A stretch of 64,000 nt of DNA from Paenibacillus sp. JNUCC32 (GCF_014863545.1 NZ_CP062260.1:3596001-3660000), one strand, 5' to 3'; positions 1 to 8,433 are shown, counted from the first letter of the stretch. Made by a program: numbers and translations. Notes: a model not told the origin generated them from the letters alone.

Positions 1-201
1 CGGGGAAATATCGATCATGCCCATAATCGGCGGAATGAACCGGCGGAAAGGCGCCAAGTATGGCTCTACCAGCTTGCCAAGCAGCTCTCCGACAAAGCTT
101 TCCCTCACATTCGGAAGCCATGACATTAAGACGTAGACCAAGATCATGTAAAAATAAATTTGGAACAGCGTTCCAACGATACTGTAAATTTCGTAGGTCA
201 A
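1..201 (-). CDS. yggT: YggT family membrane protein (partial, C-terminus off the left edge)
   Basis: The visible 67 codons encode a hydrophobic N-terminal segment followed by the family's signature EPYLAPFRRFIPP and the start of a second hydrophobic stretch. The reading frame is open to the window edge, so the C-terminus is missing. YggT/YlmG proteins are small two-helix membrane proteins found beside sepF in Firmicutes and implicated in envelope or division functions; no enzymatic role is known. I chose a TTG start because a GAGGTGA ribosome-binding site lies just upstream and no ATG fits. The gene follows sepF by 8 bases and is probably the promoter-distal part of the same ylm operon. Confidence 0.85.
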   Translation of the reverse strand, partial: MTYEIYSIVGTLFQIYFYMILVYVLMSWLPNVRESFVGELLGKLVEPYLAPFRRFIPPIMGMIDISP

Positions 202-209
202 AGCCTAAA

Positions 210-656
210 TCACCTCATTCTGTTATATTCATGCTCGTCTGCTAGAATCTCCGAGATCGAACCTTGGATCTCAACGGTATCCGGCGTGCATAGGAAGATG
301 TTCCCGCCCACCTTCGAGATTCCGCCGCTAAGCGCATAAACGGTTCCGCTAAGAAAATCGATAATGCGCAGCGCCTGATCATTCCTCACGCGCTGAAGGT
401 TGACCACAACCGTTCGGAATGACCGCAGATGATCTGCAATCTCCTGTGCTTCATCATATGAACGAGGCTCGACTAATACAACCTTAACGTTCTTCTGCGA
501 ATGAATGCTAACGATATTGCCGCTCTTTTGGTTTTTCCGATGATCAAACGGCGTTGCCTCCACCGGCTCTTCCTGCGAGGCCAGAACCTCGCGTTCCACA
601 ACTTCTTCTTCCTCTTGCAGTCCCAAGAAATTCATAAACCGGTTCATCACGCCCAT
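210..656 (-). CDS. sepF: Cell division protein SepF
   Basis: 148 residues. SepF is a cytoplasmic FtsZ-binding protein that polymerises into rings and tethers Z-ring filaments to the membrane. The N-terminus MGVMNRFMNFLGL is the expected amphipathic membrane-binding helix. An acidic linker (about residues 15-35) follows, then the compact SepF domain (about 50-135) with the glycine-rich FLSGTVYALSGGISKVGG turn. The start is the ATG seven bases after AGGAGG; an in-frame TTG two codons earlier lies too close to that site. The stop of ylmE is two bases upstream, indicating translational coupling inside the pgeF-ylmE-sepF-yggT operon. Confidence 0.95.
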   Translation of the reverse strand: MGVMNRFMNFLGLQEEEEVVEREVLASQEEPVEATPFDHRKNQKSGNIVSIHSQKNVKVVLVEPRSYDEAQEIADHLRSFRTVVVNLQRVRNDQALRIIDFLSGTVYALSGGISKVGGNIFLCTPDTVEIQGSISEILADEHEYNRMR

Positions 657-658
657 CG

Positions 659-1348
659 TCAATCCTCCTCTTTCCCTACTAAAATTGAGCCGAGACGCAC
701 CCAGGTCGCCCCTTCCTCTATGGCAACTTCAAAGTCATTGGACATGCCCATGGACAATTCGGTCAATGGCTCCGCCGTAAGCGCCTGCTCGTTCAGCTCA
801 TCTCTTAGTTGTCTTAAACCACGAAATACAGGACGCGTCTGCTCCGCCGACGATTCGTATGGAGCCATGGTCATGAGTCCGGTTACCTTTACGTGCGAAA
901 GACTGTTGATTTCCTTCAAAAACTCGGCTGCTTGCTCGGGAGGCAAGCCGTACTTGGATTCCTCACCCGAGATATTGACCTGCATCAAGGCGGATACCTG
1001 CAGATTCAGCGCAGCCGCCCGCTTCTCCAGCTCATGGGCCAAAGACAAGCGGTCGAGCGAATGAATATATTGAAATTTATCAATGACATCCCGGACCTTA
1101 TTGGTCTGAAGATGGCCGATGAAATGCCATGTGCCGCGGTTGCCGAGTGCATTCCACTTCGCCTGGGCATCCTGCCAGCGGTTCTCGCCGATATGCAAAA
1201 GTCCGTGATCCAGTACCGAAGCCGTCATATCCAAGGAGACATATTTCGTGACCGCAATCATATTCACATCATTCCGGTCCCTGCCGCTTCTTGCGCAAGC
1301 CTCCGTTATTCGCTGTTCCACTTGATCGATACGTTCCTTCAAACTCAA
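659..1348 (-). CDS. ylmE: YggS/YlmE family PLP homeostasis protein
   Basis: 229 residues from a TTG start. This family is a fold-type III pyridoxal-5-phosphate-binding barrel without known catalytic activity that buffers cellular PLP and affects amino-acid metabolism. The PLP lysine is in IAVTKYVS (Lys35). HFIGHLQTNKVR, ISGEESKYG and the C-terminal LSMGMSNDFEVAIEEGATWVR stretch are family hallmarks. The frame is open further upstream, but the TTG is preferred: the overlapping GAGGTGA serves both as its Shine-Dalgarno and as the stop region of pgeF, and the resulting length matches the family's usual size. Confidence 0.93.
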   Translation of the reverse strand: MSLKERIDQVEQRITEACARSGRDRNDVNMIAVTKYVSLDMTASVLDHGLLHIGENRWQDAQAKWNALGNRGTWHFIGHLQTNKVRDVIDKFQYIHSLDRLSLAHELEKRAAALNLQVSALMQVNISGEESKYGLPPEQAAEFLKEINSLSHVKVTGLMTMAPYESSAEQTRPVFRGLRQLRDELNEQALTAEPLTELSMGMSNDFEVAIEEGATWVRLGSILVGKEED

Positions 1349-1356
1349 GGGACGAC

Positions 1357-2211
1357 TCACCTCTTTCTCATCCCGATCCAACTCGCCATCCGACCCGTAG
1401 TCCCTCCATCTTTGCGATAGGAGAAGAACCGATCGTGATTGCAGCTTGTACACCATGATGTACATTCGATATGTTCCGCCAATATTCCTGCTTTAATCAT
1501 AATGTGTCTGTTTATTTCTTTCAAGTTCAGCATGTATTTCCCGTGTCCCTTGTCGATATAAAAAGCTGAATTTGTAACTTTATCGCCTGAGAATCCTTCG
1601 ATTCCGAGTTCGCGGACACGCTCCATGACCCGATCATCCACCTCGTAACAGCATTCGCCGATCGACGGACCGATGGCTGCATGGAGGTTCCGAGGCAAGC
1701 TTCCGTATTCCGCAGACATCCTGACCACCATTTGTTCGGCTATGGCACCCACGGTTCCCTTCCAGCCAGCGTGGGCCAGACCGACGGCGCCCGTGACCGG
1801 GTCCCAGAAATACAGCGGCACGCAGTCGGCGTAGAAGGAAGTCAGCAACACGCCGGGAACATCGGTTACAAGCCCGTCCGTATCTTGATAGGCCGAGGCC
1901 CGGTCCAAGCTCCCTCTGCCCCTGTCCTTATCATGAACGACGCCAATCCGGATGCCGTGCACCTGCTCGCCGCACGTCCAGTCTTCGAGAGAAAAGCCAA
2001 GCGCCGCGGCGACCCGCTTCCGGTTCTCGACAATGTCGCCCGGCTCGTCTCCGACATGAAAGGCCAAATTCAAACTGTCATAGGGTATCCGGCTCACGCC
2101 GCCATGCCGGCCCGTGAACCCGGCCGTGAGTGCGGCCGCTGACTTCCCTTCCCATTTTTCGAGCACAAACAGACTCGGTGTCTGCCGATCTTGACTAACA
2201 AACGGTTCCAT
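1357..2211 (-). CDS. pgeF: PgeF/YlmD (YfiH-family) protein, peptidoglycan editing factor or purine nucleoside phosphorylase-like laccase-fold enzyme
   Basis: 284 residues. The copper/zinc laccase-like YfiH (DUF152) family includes E. coli PgeF, which prevents misincorporation of serine into the peptidoglycan stem, and members with purine nucleoside phosphorylase/adenosine deaminase activity. Visible motifs: FTGRHGGVS near the N-terminus, QVHG, the metal-binding DCVPLYFWDP and HAGWKGT, and a C-terminal CTSCNHDRFFSYRKDG. The start is the ATG six bases after GAGGTGA; an earlier ATG overlaps that site. The gene precedes ylmE with translational coupling. Which of the reported activities dominates here cannot be told from sequence. 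Confidence 0.92.
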   Translation of the reverse strand: MEPFVSQDRQTPSLFVLEKWEGKSAAALTAGFTGRHGGVSRIPYDSLNLAFHVGDEPGDIVENRKRVAAALGFSLEDWTCGEQVHGIRIGVVHDKDRGRGSLDRASAYQDTDGLVTDVPGVLLTSFYADCVPLYFWDPVTGAVGLAHAGWKGTVGAIAEQMVVRMSAEYGSLPRNLHAAIGPSIGECCYEVDDRVMERVRELGIEGFSGDKVTNSAFYIDKGHGKYMLNLKEINRHIMIKAGILAEHIECTSWCTSCNHDRFFSYRKDGGTTGRMASWIGMRKR

Positions 2212-2278
2212 GAACATTCACCTCTATGACCAGTGTAACAGAAAACATACGCCGGAGACATATGAACCCGCCGTTTGG

Positions 2279-2578
2279 TTAGAAGGATCGACGGTCAGGA
2301 CGATCCAGATACTCCACCGGTTCCTGATCATCCGGCGTTCTCCGCAGTTCCTCCATTTTGACAAGGACCACGTCCGAGCCGATCTTGACGATATTCCGCC
2401 ACGGTATGATCAGATCGCTTCCGCCGCCGAACAGCCCCATGAATTTGCCGTAGCTCGGCACCACGATCGCTTCAATCCGGCCCTGCCGCAAATCCAGCTC
2501 CAAATCGCTGATTTGCCCGAGCCGCTTGCCGTCGATGATATTAATAACATCCTTTGTTTGAAAATCGGAAATTTTCAT
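2279..2578 (-). CDS. ylmC: YlmC/YmxH family sporulation-associated protein (PRC-barrel)
   Basis: 99 residues, single PRC-barrel-type domain: MKISDFQTKDVINIIDGKRLG, then ISDLELDLRQGRIEAIVVP, then a DLIIPWRNIVKIGSDVVLV strand pair. YlmC/YmxH proteins are small cytoplasmic proteins of Bacillales; their role is not established, although they are linked to sporulation by location. The start ATG follows a GGGG-rich ribosome-binding site; the frame is open about 14 codons upstream without a better site. The gene lies between sigG and pgeF, as in Bacillus subtilis. The C-terminal tail rich in Asp and Arg is probably disordered. Confidence 0.85.
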   Translation of the reverse strand: MKISDFQTKDVINIIDGKRLGQISDLELDLRQGRIEAIVVPSYGKFMGLFGGGSDLIIPWRNIVKIGSDVVLVKMEELRRTPDDQEPVEYLDRPDRRSF

Positions 2579-2718
2579 CTTTTTCCCCACCATTTGATTA
2601 TCAGGTATCATGAGCATCACACCTTAGATGTATTTGAAGGTTATCCGTCCATCCTTGTTCAATCCGCATCCCTCTGTTCAATATATGATCCGCTTGGGTA
2701 AAATAGCTTATTTAAAAC

Positions 2719-2750
2719 GAAAAAAACGACCCCATAAACGGGATCGTTGT
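2719..2750 (-). terminator. Rho-independent terminator after sigG
   Basis: On the minus strand a stem of about nine pairs (AACGATCCC with GGGGTCGTT, one mismatch, small loop) is followed directly by a T run. It lies 25 bases after the sigG stop codon and separates sigG from ylmC. Confidence 0.85.
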
Positions 2751-2774
2751 CTGTTCGTTTGATTGCTGGGCTTC

Positions 2775-3557
2775 TTAAGTTTTGACGTGCTTTTGCATCT
2801 GCTTGATCGCCGACTTCTCCAAGCGCGACACTTGGGCTTGGGAGATACCGATTTCATCGGCAACTTCCATCTGGGTTTTGCCTTCGTAAAACCGCATGGA
2901 TAGAATCATTTTTTCGCGCTGCCCGAGCTTGTGCATCGCTTCCCGGAGAGCGATTTCCTCAATCCAGGACACATCCTTGTTCTTGTCATCACTGATTTGA
3001 TCCATCACATATATCGGATCGCCACCGTCATGATAAATCGGCTCAAACAGCGAAACGGGATCTTGAATGGCATCGAGTGCAAAAACAACGTCTTCCTTGG
3101 GCACATTCAGCGCTTCGGAAATTTCAAAAATCGTTGGTTCGCGCGAATTCGCATTGGTCAGCTGATCCCGGACCTGAAGTGCCTTGTAGGCAATATCGCG
3201 CAGTGATCGGGAGACGCGAATCGGGTTATTGTCCCTTAAGTATCGACGTATTTCTCCGATAATCATCGGTACGGCATAAGTGGAAAATTTAACATTTTGC
3301 GATAAATCAAAATTGTCGATGGCCTTCATCAATCCGATGCAGCCTACCTGAAACAGATCATCAACGAACTCTCCCCGATTGTTAAACCTTTGGATGACGC
3401 TGAGCACCAGTCTCAGGTTGCCGTTCACCAATTTTTCTCGGGCCGACCGTTCATTGTTCTGCTGCAGATTATGAAACAGCTCCCTCATTTCCACGTTCGT
3501 CAGAACAGGCAGTTTTGACGTATCCACACCACAAATTTCAACTTTGTTTCGCGTCAT
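2775..3557 (-). CDS. sigG: RNA polymerase sporulation sigma factor SigG
   Basis: 260 residues, the normal length. SigG directs late forespore transcription. Regions visible: N-terminal VEICGVDTSKLPVLTNVEMRELF typical of SigG, region 2 with LVNGNLRLVLSVIQRFNNRGE and DDLFQVGCIGLMKAIDNFD, region 2.4 with KFSTYAVPMIIGEIRRYLRD, and region 4 helix-turn-helix MEVADEIGISQAQVSRLEK. The start ATG is preceded by GGGAGG; the frame is open nine codons further without a ribosome-binding site. It follows sigE by 77 bases. A sigma-F-like element overlapping the sigE stop suggests its own forespore promoter, as expected for this gene. Confidence 0.97.
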   Translation of the reverse strand: MTRNKVEICGVDTSKLPVLTNVEMRELFHNLQQNNERSAREKLVNGNLRLVLSVIQRFNNRGEFVDDLFQVGCIGLMKAIDNFDLSQNVKFSTYAVPMIIGEIRRYLRDNNPIRVSRSLRDIAYKALQVRDQLTNANSREPTIFEISEALNVPKEDVVFALDAIQDPVSLFEPIYHDGGDPIYVMDQISDDKNKDVSWIEEIALREAMHKLGQREKMILSMRFYEGKTQMEVADEIGISQAQVSRLEKSAIKQMQKHVKT

Positions 3558-3611
3558 GATGACTAACCTCCCAAGGAGAAACATTACTGTACATTATCTC
3601 CGAGGGGGGTT

Positions 3612-3640
3612 ATTTTATTCCTTGCGATTTCCAGTTACAC
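3612..3640 (-). promoter_or_regulatory. Candidate sigma-F/G-type promoter of sigG
   Basis: On the minus strand GTGTA, 15 bases, then GAATAAAAT. Each element departs by about one base from the forespore consensus (approximately GYATA-N15-GGNNANAAT). The -35 element overlaps the sigE stop codon, and the -10 element is about 55 bases upstream of the sigG ATG. This is by-eye matching only. Confidence 0.4.
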
Positions 3641-4357
3641 CATCTTGTTGAATTCTTTGCGGAGCCGTTTAATGATTCTCTTCTCCAATCGGGAAATGTA
3701 GGATTGCGAGATTCCAAGCAGGTCTGCCACGTCTTTTTGCGTCTTTTCTTCCCCGTCCTGCAGGCCGAAACGAAGCTCCATAATCATGCGTTCCCGGTCG
3801 CTCAATTTATCGAGTGCTTTTTGCAGCAGCTTCCGGTCGACCTGCTCCTCGATGTTGCGGTAGATGGTGTCGTTCTCGGTGCCCAATACGTCGGACAGGA
3901 GCAATTCATTGCCGTCCCAATCGATATTCAGCGGCTCGTCGAACGAGACCTCGCTTCGCGTTTTGTTATTCCGGCGCAGGTACATCAAAATTTCGTTTTC
4001 AATGCAGCGCGAGGCATACGTGGCCAGCTTGATTTTTTTCTCGGGGTCAAACGTATTCACCGCCTTAATCAAACCGATGGCACCGATCGATACCAAATCT
4101 TCGATGTTAATGCCGGTGTTCTCGAATTTGCGGGCGATATAAACGACCAGACGCAGATTACGTTCGATCAGCATGGCCCGGGTGGCCGCATCGCCGGTAG
4201 GCAGCTTTTTGAGCAAGAACTCCTCTTCCTCTTTCGTTAGCGGAGGCGGAAGCGCCTCGCTTCCTCCGATATAGTAGATTTCCTGACTCTTCAAACCCAG
4301 CATAAAAAGTACGCGGTAATACTGCAGCTGCAACGCTAATCTCCATTTAACGGGCAT
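3635..4357 (-). CDS. sigE: RNA polymerase sporulation sigma factor SigE precursor
   Basis: 240 residues. SigE is the early mother-cell sigma factor, made as an inactive membrane-associated precursor and cleaved by SpoIIGA. The pro-sequence is visible: an amphipathic N-terminus (residues 1-25) ending at [15 protein letters not shown], which closely resembles the known processing region. Region 2 ([21 protein letters not shown], then [18 protein letters not shown]), region 2.4 ([19 protein letters not shown]) and region 4 ([20 protein letters not shown]) are all intact. Start ATG with AGGAGG seven bases upstream. It is 169 bases downstream of spoIIGA, with no terminator seen between them, so cotranscription is likely. 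Confidence 0.97.
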   Translation of the reverse strand: MPVKWRLALQLQYYRVLFMLGLKSQEIYYIGGSEALPPPLTKEEEEFLLKKLPTGDAATRAMLIERNLRLVVYIARKFENTGINIEDLVSIGAIGLIKAVNTFDPEKKIKLATYASRCIENEILMYLRRNNKTRSEVSFDEPLNIDWDGNELLLSDVLGTENDTIYRNIEEQVDRKLLQKALDKLSDRERMIMELRFGLQDGEEKTQKDVADLLGISQSYISRLEKRIIKRLRKEFNKMV

Positions 4358-4526
4358 CTCTTATCCTCCTAATGCGTTTTCCCGAAGGTTTAACTGACTT
4401 CATAAAGATCATCTTTAGGCTCCTAATCCGGAAAGGATGGATTTTCATGAAGATTTTCAAAGACTTATCCATCGCTCGAACGTTGGGTCACAGACTCGAA
4501 CACTATGAAAATGGCTTCACCTGTCA

Positions 4527-5549
4527 TTATCCTGCAGTCTTGGCTTCGCCTGATTTCAGACCGGTCGCCTCATGATTCTGAGAATCGCCCGTTATGGCAG
4601 GTTGTGCATTCTTCGGCGTCCCCTCACCTTCCGTCAACGCCGGATGGATGATGGCCCTGTATGCCCTGTCTCCCGAAAGCGTCCCGCCGTCAAGACCAAT
4701 CAGCACCTTGGATGCCGCGTATTCAAATCCCCCCAGCTCGACTCGCACCATGTCAGGCTTCAGCGCAAGCATAAATGCAGCCCCCCGGTTGACGCCGCGA
4801 TACGGAACAAGCCGCAGGCGGTCCTGCCATTCGAATTCCTCTGCCGCCAGCCCCATGATTAATTTGTCCGGTTCCCCCTCCATCAGCTGTTTGCTCCATC
4901 CCTGGGGCAGGTAGGCTTCCCATAGTTCTGCTTCCATCACCATAACCGGCGTGCGCGTCAAGGGATCGCTCAATTGGTTACCAGTATCAAGCAGACCCAC
5001 GCAGCCTATTTTGGCGCTGCCGATCCATACGGACACTTCTCCCAACAAGGCTTCCCGGTTCTCGGTTTTTCGTTTCGTGGTCTGAACGGCTTTAAACGCG
5101 AATACAACTACAAAAAAGGTAATGCACGCAAACCAGAATCCCACCTTCAATTCAAAGGATAGCCCGCCCGATGTCGTATACCATATCCCGCTGAACAACT
5201 CTCCCGAATTTTGGACCAAGTAATGAAAACCGATAATGCCTCCGGCAGCTGCAAAATTCACCATGTAAAAAGCTCCCAAATTCCGAAGATAACTCTGCAA
5301 GCTCACAAAGCCGAAAGCCACCCACAGCATGATCAACGATAGTCCAAACTTGATGAGAAAGGTAAACAAAAACGACAATTGCGGGACAAACATCATGACG
5401 ACATACAGAGCGCCGATCACAGAGGATAATGCAAGCCTCCACCATGTTGGCTTCACTCTCCGCATCCAGGCGGTCAAAGCCAGCAAAACGGCGTCAATGA
5501 CGAGGTTTGCCAAAAATATGAGATCAATATAAACAACCAGGTTGTTCAC
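4527..5549 (-). CDS. spoIIGA: Sporulation sigma-E factor-processing peptidase SpoIIGA
   Basis: 340 residues. SpoIIGA is a membrane-embedded aspartyl protease that removes the SigE pro-sequence after signalling from the forespore. The N-terminal half holds about five transmembrane segments (residues 1-155). The cytoplasmic half carries the catalytic LLDTGNQLSDPLTRTPV motif (Asp188) and a second conserved block around YRGVNRG and LIGLDGGTLS. The C-terminal 35 residues are polar and probably disordered. The start is GTG with a weak ribosome-binding site, so the exact start is less sure. The position immediately before sigE matches the conserved spoIIG operon. Confidence 0.95.
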   Translation of the reverse strand: MNNLVVYIDLIFLANLVIDAVLLALTAWMRRVKPTWWRLALSSVIGALYVVMMFVPQLSFLFTFLIKFGLSLIMLWVAFGFVSLQSYLRNLGAFYMVNFAAAGGIIGFHYLVQNSGELFSGIWYTTSGGLSFELKVGFWFACITFFVVVFAFKAVQTTKRKTENREALLGEVSVWIGSAKIGCVGLLDTGNQLSDPLTRTPVMVMEAELWEAYLPQGWSKQLMEGEPDKLIMGLAAEEFEWQDRLRLVPYRGVNRGAAFMLALKPDMVRVELGGFEYAASKVLIGLDGGTLSGDRAYRAIIHPALTEGEGTPKNAQPAITGDSQNHEATGLKSGEAKTAG

Positions 5550-5615
5550 CTGCCTAGTCGAAGAATCCTCTACCGTTATCCTTCTGTTGAATTCTGGGCT
5601 AAGGGAGATGTTACT

Positions 5616-5649
5616 AGTATAAGAAGAATAGAATTCAAAGTCTGTCTAA
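5616..5649 (-). promoter_or_regulatory. Candidate spoIIG promoter (sigma-A type with 22-bp spacer)
   Basis: On the minus strand TTAGAC at 5649-5644, exactly 22 bases, then TATACT at 5621-5616. A 22-base spacer is the known peculiarity of the B. subtilis spoIIG promoter, which sigma-A RNA polymerase uses only with Spo0A-P. The predicted transcription start is about 60 bases upstream of spoIIGA. Confidence 0.6.
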
Positions 5650-5674
5650 ACCTGTGGGCGGATTTCGGACTTTT

Positions 5675-5686
5675 TTTGTCGATGAA
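5675..5686 (+). promoter_or_regulatory. Candidate Spo0A-binding box upstream of spoIIGA
   Basis: TTTGTCGATGAA matches the Spo0A consensus TTTGTCRAANAA with one mismatch. It lies about 70 bases upstream of the predicted spoIIG transcription start. A weaker TGTCTAA copy (about 5643-5649) overlaps the -35 hexamer, so the two sites have the arrangement expected for Spo0A activation. Confidence 0.6.
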
Positions 5687-5879
5687 GGGCAGTTTTTAGA
5701 GACCTGTACCAAGAGCAGCCTCTTAGCGTTATCGGCGATCTCTATCTTGGCGGGAAGGCTCGGGGAATATCCGTAATTTCCCCAGTAATTGCTGATTGGG
5801 CTTTCATTCGTGAAAGTGTGACAGCATCAGCTGTTGGCCTTGTAAATGAAATAAAAGGAAGATGACGAGGCTTGGATAT

Positions 5880-5922
5880 AAAAATAAGCCTGTCTTCATC
5901 ATGATGACGAAGCACAGGCTTA
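5880..5922 (-). terminator. Terminator after ftsZ
   Basis: A long hairpin on the minus strand: AAGCCTGT-CTTCGTCAT arm pairing with ATGATGAAG-ACAGGCTT, followed by ATTTTTATA. It lies seven bases after the ftsZ stop and ends the dcw transcript. Confidence 0.85.
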
Positions 5923-5928
5923 CCGTTA

Positions 5929-7056
5929 TTAATCATTATTACGGGTACGATTGCGAAGAAAAGTAGGAATATCAAGCTGATCATTGCTCTGATTGCCAAA
6001 CGGCTTCAGATTCACATTACTCTTGTCCGTTTCCGGCTGCTGTTGTTGCTGTTGTTCCCCTTGCGGCATTGCAGGACGACGTCCCGGCGGGATTGGAGAA
6101 GGCTTGCTCTCAAAGCCGGTAGCGATAACCGTGACCTTGATTTCATCCTTCATGCTTTCCTCAATGATCGCACCGAAGATCATGTTTACTTCCGGATCGG
6201 AAGCAGATGTTACAATCTCGGCCGCTTCATTCACTTCATACAAGGAAAGATTGGTTCCTCCCGTAATATTCATGATCACACCGCGGGCACCTTCGATTGA
6301 GGTTTCAAGCAACGGGCTCATGATCGCCTTGCGGGCAGCCTCGGAGGCACGGTTTTCACCAGTAGCCAATCCAATACCCATCAGAGCCGAGCCGCGTTCT
6401 GTCATGATCGTTTTCACGTCGGCAAAGTCAAGGTTGATCAGACCCGGCACTTGGATCAGATCAGAAATGCCCTGAACGGCTTGACGCAATACGTTATCTG
6501 CTTCTCGGAACGCTTCCAGCATCGGTGTCTTCTTATCCACGATCTCCAGCAAGCGATCATTCGGAATGACGATCAGTGTGTCCACTTTCTCTTTCAATGC
6601 TTCGATGCCAAGCTCCGCTTGGGAAGCACGCTTGCGTCCTTCGAACGTAAACGGACGAGTGACAACCCCAACCGTTAATGCCCCGCACTCCTTAGCAATT
6701 TCAGCGATGACAGGCGCAGCTCCAGTACCTGTACCGCCACCCATACCGGCTGTAACGAATACCATATCGGCACCCTTCAGGGTGTTCATGATCAAATCAC
6801 GGGATTCTTCCGCAGCCTTCTTGCCTACGTCAGGATTGGCGCCGGCACCAAGACCGCGAGTGAGCTTGTCCCCGATTTGCAGTTTATGTTCGGATTTTGC
6901 AAGGTGGAGTGCCTGAGCATCCGTATTGACCGTAATGAATTCAACGCCCTGCACACCATTTTCAATCATTCGGTTAACGGCGTTGCTTCCGCCGCCGCCT
7001 ACTCCGATTACTTTTATTTGAGCTAAGCTCTCCATTTCAAAATCAAATTCCAACAT
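5929..7056 (-). CDS. ftsZ: Cell division protein FtsZ
   Basis: 375 residues. FtsZ is the tubulin-like GTPase that forms the cytokinetic ring. The signature [20 protein letters not shown] loop, the N-terminal [14 protein letters not shown] phosphate loop and the synergy loop region [11 protein letters not shown] are intact. The C-terminal linker (about residues 315-360) is polar and contains a run of six glutamines. The C-terminal peptide DIPTFLRNR is the canonical docking site for FtsA, SepF and EzrA. It lies 57 bases downstream of ftsA in the same operon and is followed by a strong terminator. Confidence 0.98.
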   Translation of the reverse strand: MLEFDFEMESLAQIKVIGVGGGGSNAVNRMIENGVQGVEFITVNTDAQALHLAKSEHKLQIGDKLTRGLGAGANPDVGKKAAEESRDLIMNTLKGADMVFVTAGMGGGTGTGAAPVIAEIAKECGALTVGVVTRPFTFEGRKRASQAELGIEALKEKVDTLIVIPNDRLLEIVDKKTPMLEAFREADNVLRQAVQGISDLIQVPGLINLDFADVKTIMTERGSALMGIGLATGENRASEAARKAIMSPLLETSIEGARGVIMNITGGTNLSLYEVNEAAEIVTSASDPEVNMIFGAIIEESMKDEIKVTVIATGFESKPSPIPPGRRPAMPQGEQQQQQQPETDKSNVNLKPFGNQSNDQLDIPTFLRNRTRNND

Positions 7057-7113
7057 CTAATCCATCTCCCCCTCAATGTGCGTGGATGGCACGTCCACAG
7101 TCGAATGAATCCG

Positions 7114-8397
7114 CTATATAAACTCGCTGAACATCTTTTTCAGGCGTTCAATAAATCCCGGCTTCTGGCTGGTCTCCTGAGTTGCTGCGACAGGATTTTG
7201 CTGCTTAGCGCGGTTCACCGGTTTCTTGCTATTTCCGCTGCTGTTGTTGCTTCCTCCTGTATTCCGTACGCGTACGTTCCGGATTGCATTATGGAGGATG
7301 CCGACTCCGCTGCAGTATCCCGGATCACGAACACCGATAAAATCGGGAACCGCAATCCGTACGGAAGTCGCCAGCTCATTTTGTGCCACCTGCAGCACAC
7401 CAGGCATGGACATAGTGCCCCCAGTAAGTATATAACCACCAGGAAGCTCACTGTAACCCAAGCGCTTGATTTCTTGGCGCACTAATTGGAATATTTCCTG
7501 AACGCGAGGTTCTATGATAGCTGCCAGATCCTCTTGAGTGAACTCCTTGTCCACATTGCTTCCAATTCTCGTTACCTTGAACGTTACTTCGTGTGCGGCA
7601 CTCTCGATCAGCGCGCACCCGTACTTCAGTTTAACCTTCTCTGCTTGATCCGTCAGCGTTCGCAGGCCGTATGCGATATCATTCGTCACGAAATCCCCGC
7701 CTACCGGAAGCGTGGAGGTTGCGGCAATGCTGCCTCCCTCGAACACAGCCAGCGTGGTTGAGCCCGCTCCGACGTCGACCAGCACGGACCCCATCGTTTT
7801 CTCGTCCTTGGACAAGGCCAGCTGTCCCGCACCAAGCGGAATCAACACCAGATCCTTCACTTTCAGACCTGATTTCTCCACGCAGCGTAACAGGTTATGT
7901 ATTGCCGTTTTGGCGCCAGTTATAATCGTCGCTTCCACTTCCAGCCTTACGCCGATCATTCCTCGCGGATCAGAGATTCCTTCCAAACCGTCAACTACAA
8001 ACTGTTTAGCAACCACATCGATAATTTCACGATCGGGAGGAAGCGCAACGACTTCCGCTGCCTTCAGCACGCGGTCAATGTCCTCTTCACCAATTTCGCG
8101 ATCCTCGTTCGATACTGCCACAACGCCGTGGCTGGATTGAAGTCCGATATGATTTCCAGATATGCCGACATAAACTTCGGATATTTGAATACCGACCATA
8201 CGCTCCGCATGATCAACAGCGCTGCGAATGGATTGTACGGTCTGGTCGATATCTACAATTGCACCTTTGCGAATTCCCTCCGAGTCGGCAGATCCAACTC
8301 CAATAATATTAAAGGTTCCATTATTAACTTCCCCAATAATAGCACGAACTTTGGATGTACCGATGTCCAAACTAACAATGATGTCATTGTTGCTCAA
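7114..8397 (-). CDS. ftsA: Cell division protein FtsA
   Basis: 427 residues. FtsA is the actin-like ATPase that anchors FtsZ to the membrane and recruits later divisome proteins. The N-terminal VSLDIGTSKVRAIIGE phosphate-1 motif, the VDVGAGSTTLAVF phosphate-2 motif and the ILTGGTMSMPGV adenosine motif are visible. A long Asn/Ser-rich linker precedes the C-terminal amphipathic membrane-targeting helix FIERLKKMFSEFI. Start is TTG with AGGAGGTG seven bases upstream. The 215 bases before it contain candidate sigma-A and sigma-H promoters, so ftsA-ftsZ can be transcribed separately from the upstream dcw genes. Confidence 0.97.
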   Translation of the reverse strand: MSNNDIIVSLDIGTSKVRAIIGEVNNGTFNIIGVGSADSEGIRKGAIVDIDQTVQSIRSAVDHAERMVGIQISEVYVGISGNHIGLQSSHGVVAVSNEDREIGEEDIDRVLKAAEVVALPPDREIIDVVAKQFVVDGLEGISDPRGMIGVRLEVEATIITGAKTAIHNLLRCVEKSGLKVKDLVLIPLGAGQLALSKDEKTMGSVLVDVGAGSTTLAVFEGGSIAATSTLPVGGDFVTNDIAYGLRTLTDQAEKVKLKYGCALIESAAHEVTFKVTRIGSNVDKEFTQEDLAAIIEPRVQEIFQLVRQEIKRLGYSELPGGYILTGGTMSMPGVLQVAQNELATSVRIAVPDFIGVRDPGYCSGVGILHNAIRNVRVRNTGGSNNSSGNSKKPVNRAKQQNPVAATQETSQKPGFIERLKKMFSEFI

Positions 8398-8433
8398 GCC
8401 CTGGCACCTCCTGTTTTTAGCAAATTAATTTTG

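Larger units (their letters stand above)
5550..5928. other. Intergenic region between spoIIGA and ftsZ
   Basis: 379 bases without a confident gene. On the minus strand it holds the spoIIG promoter with 0A boxes (about 5616-5686) and, at its other end, the ftsZ terminator. In between, plus-strand positions 5686-5865 are open for 60 codons in a frame that lacks a normal start but would join an ATG at 5682 through a one-base shift in a T5 run; see findings. B. subtilis has the bpr protease gene in this place; it is absent here. Confidence 0.6.

Noticed and set aside
5555..5565. AGTCGAAGAA as a further Spo0A box
   Set aside because: It lies in the spoIIGA leader downstream of the predicted start site, where activation is not expected; probably chance.
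5742..5999. 85-codon minus-strand open frame overlapping the end of ftsZ
   Set aside because: It overlaps the ftsZ coding end and its terminator in another frame, has no ribosome-binding site, and its hydrophobic start is a shifted reading of the FtsZ C-terminus.
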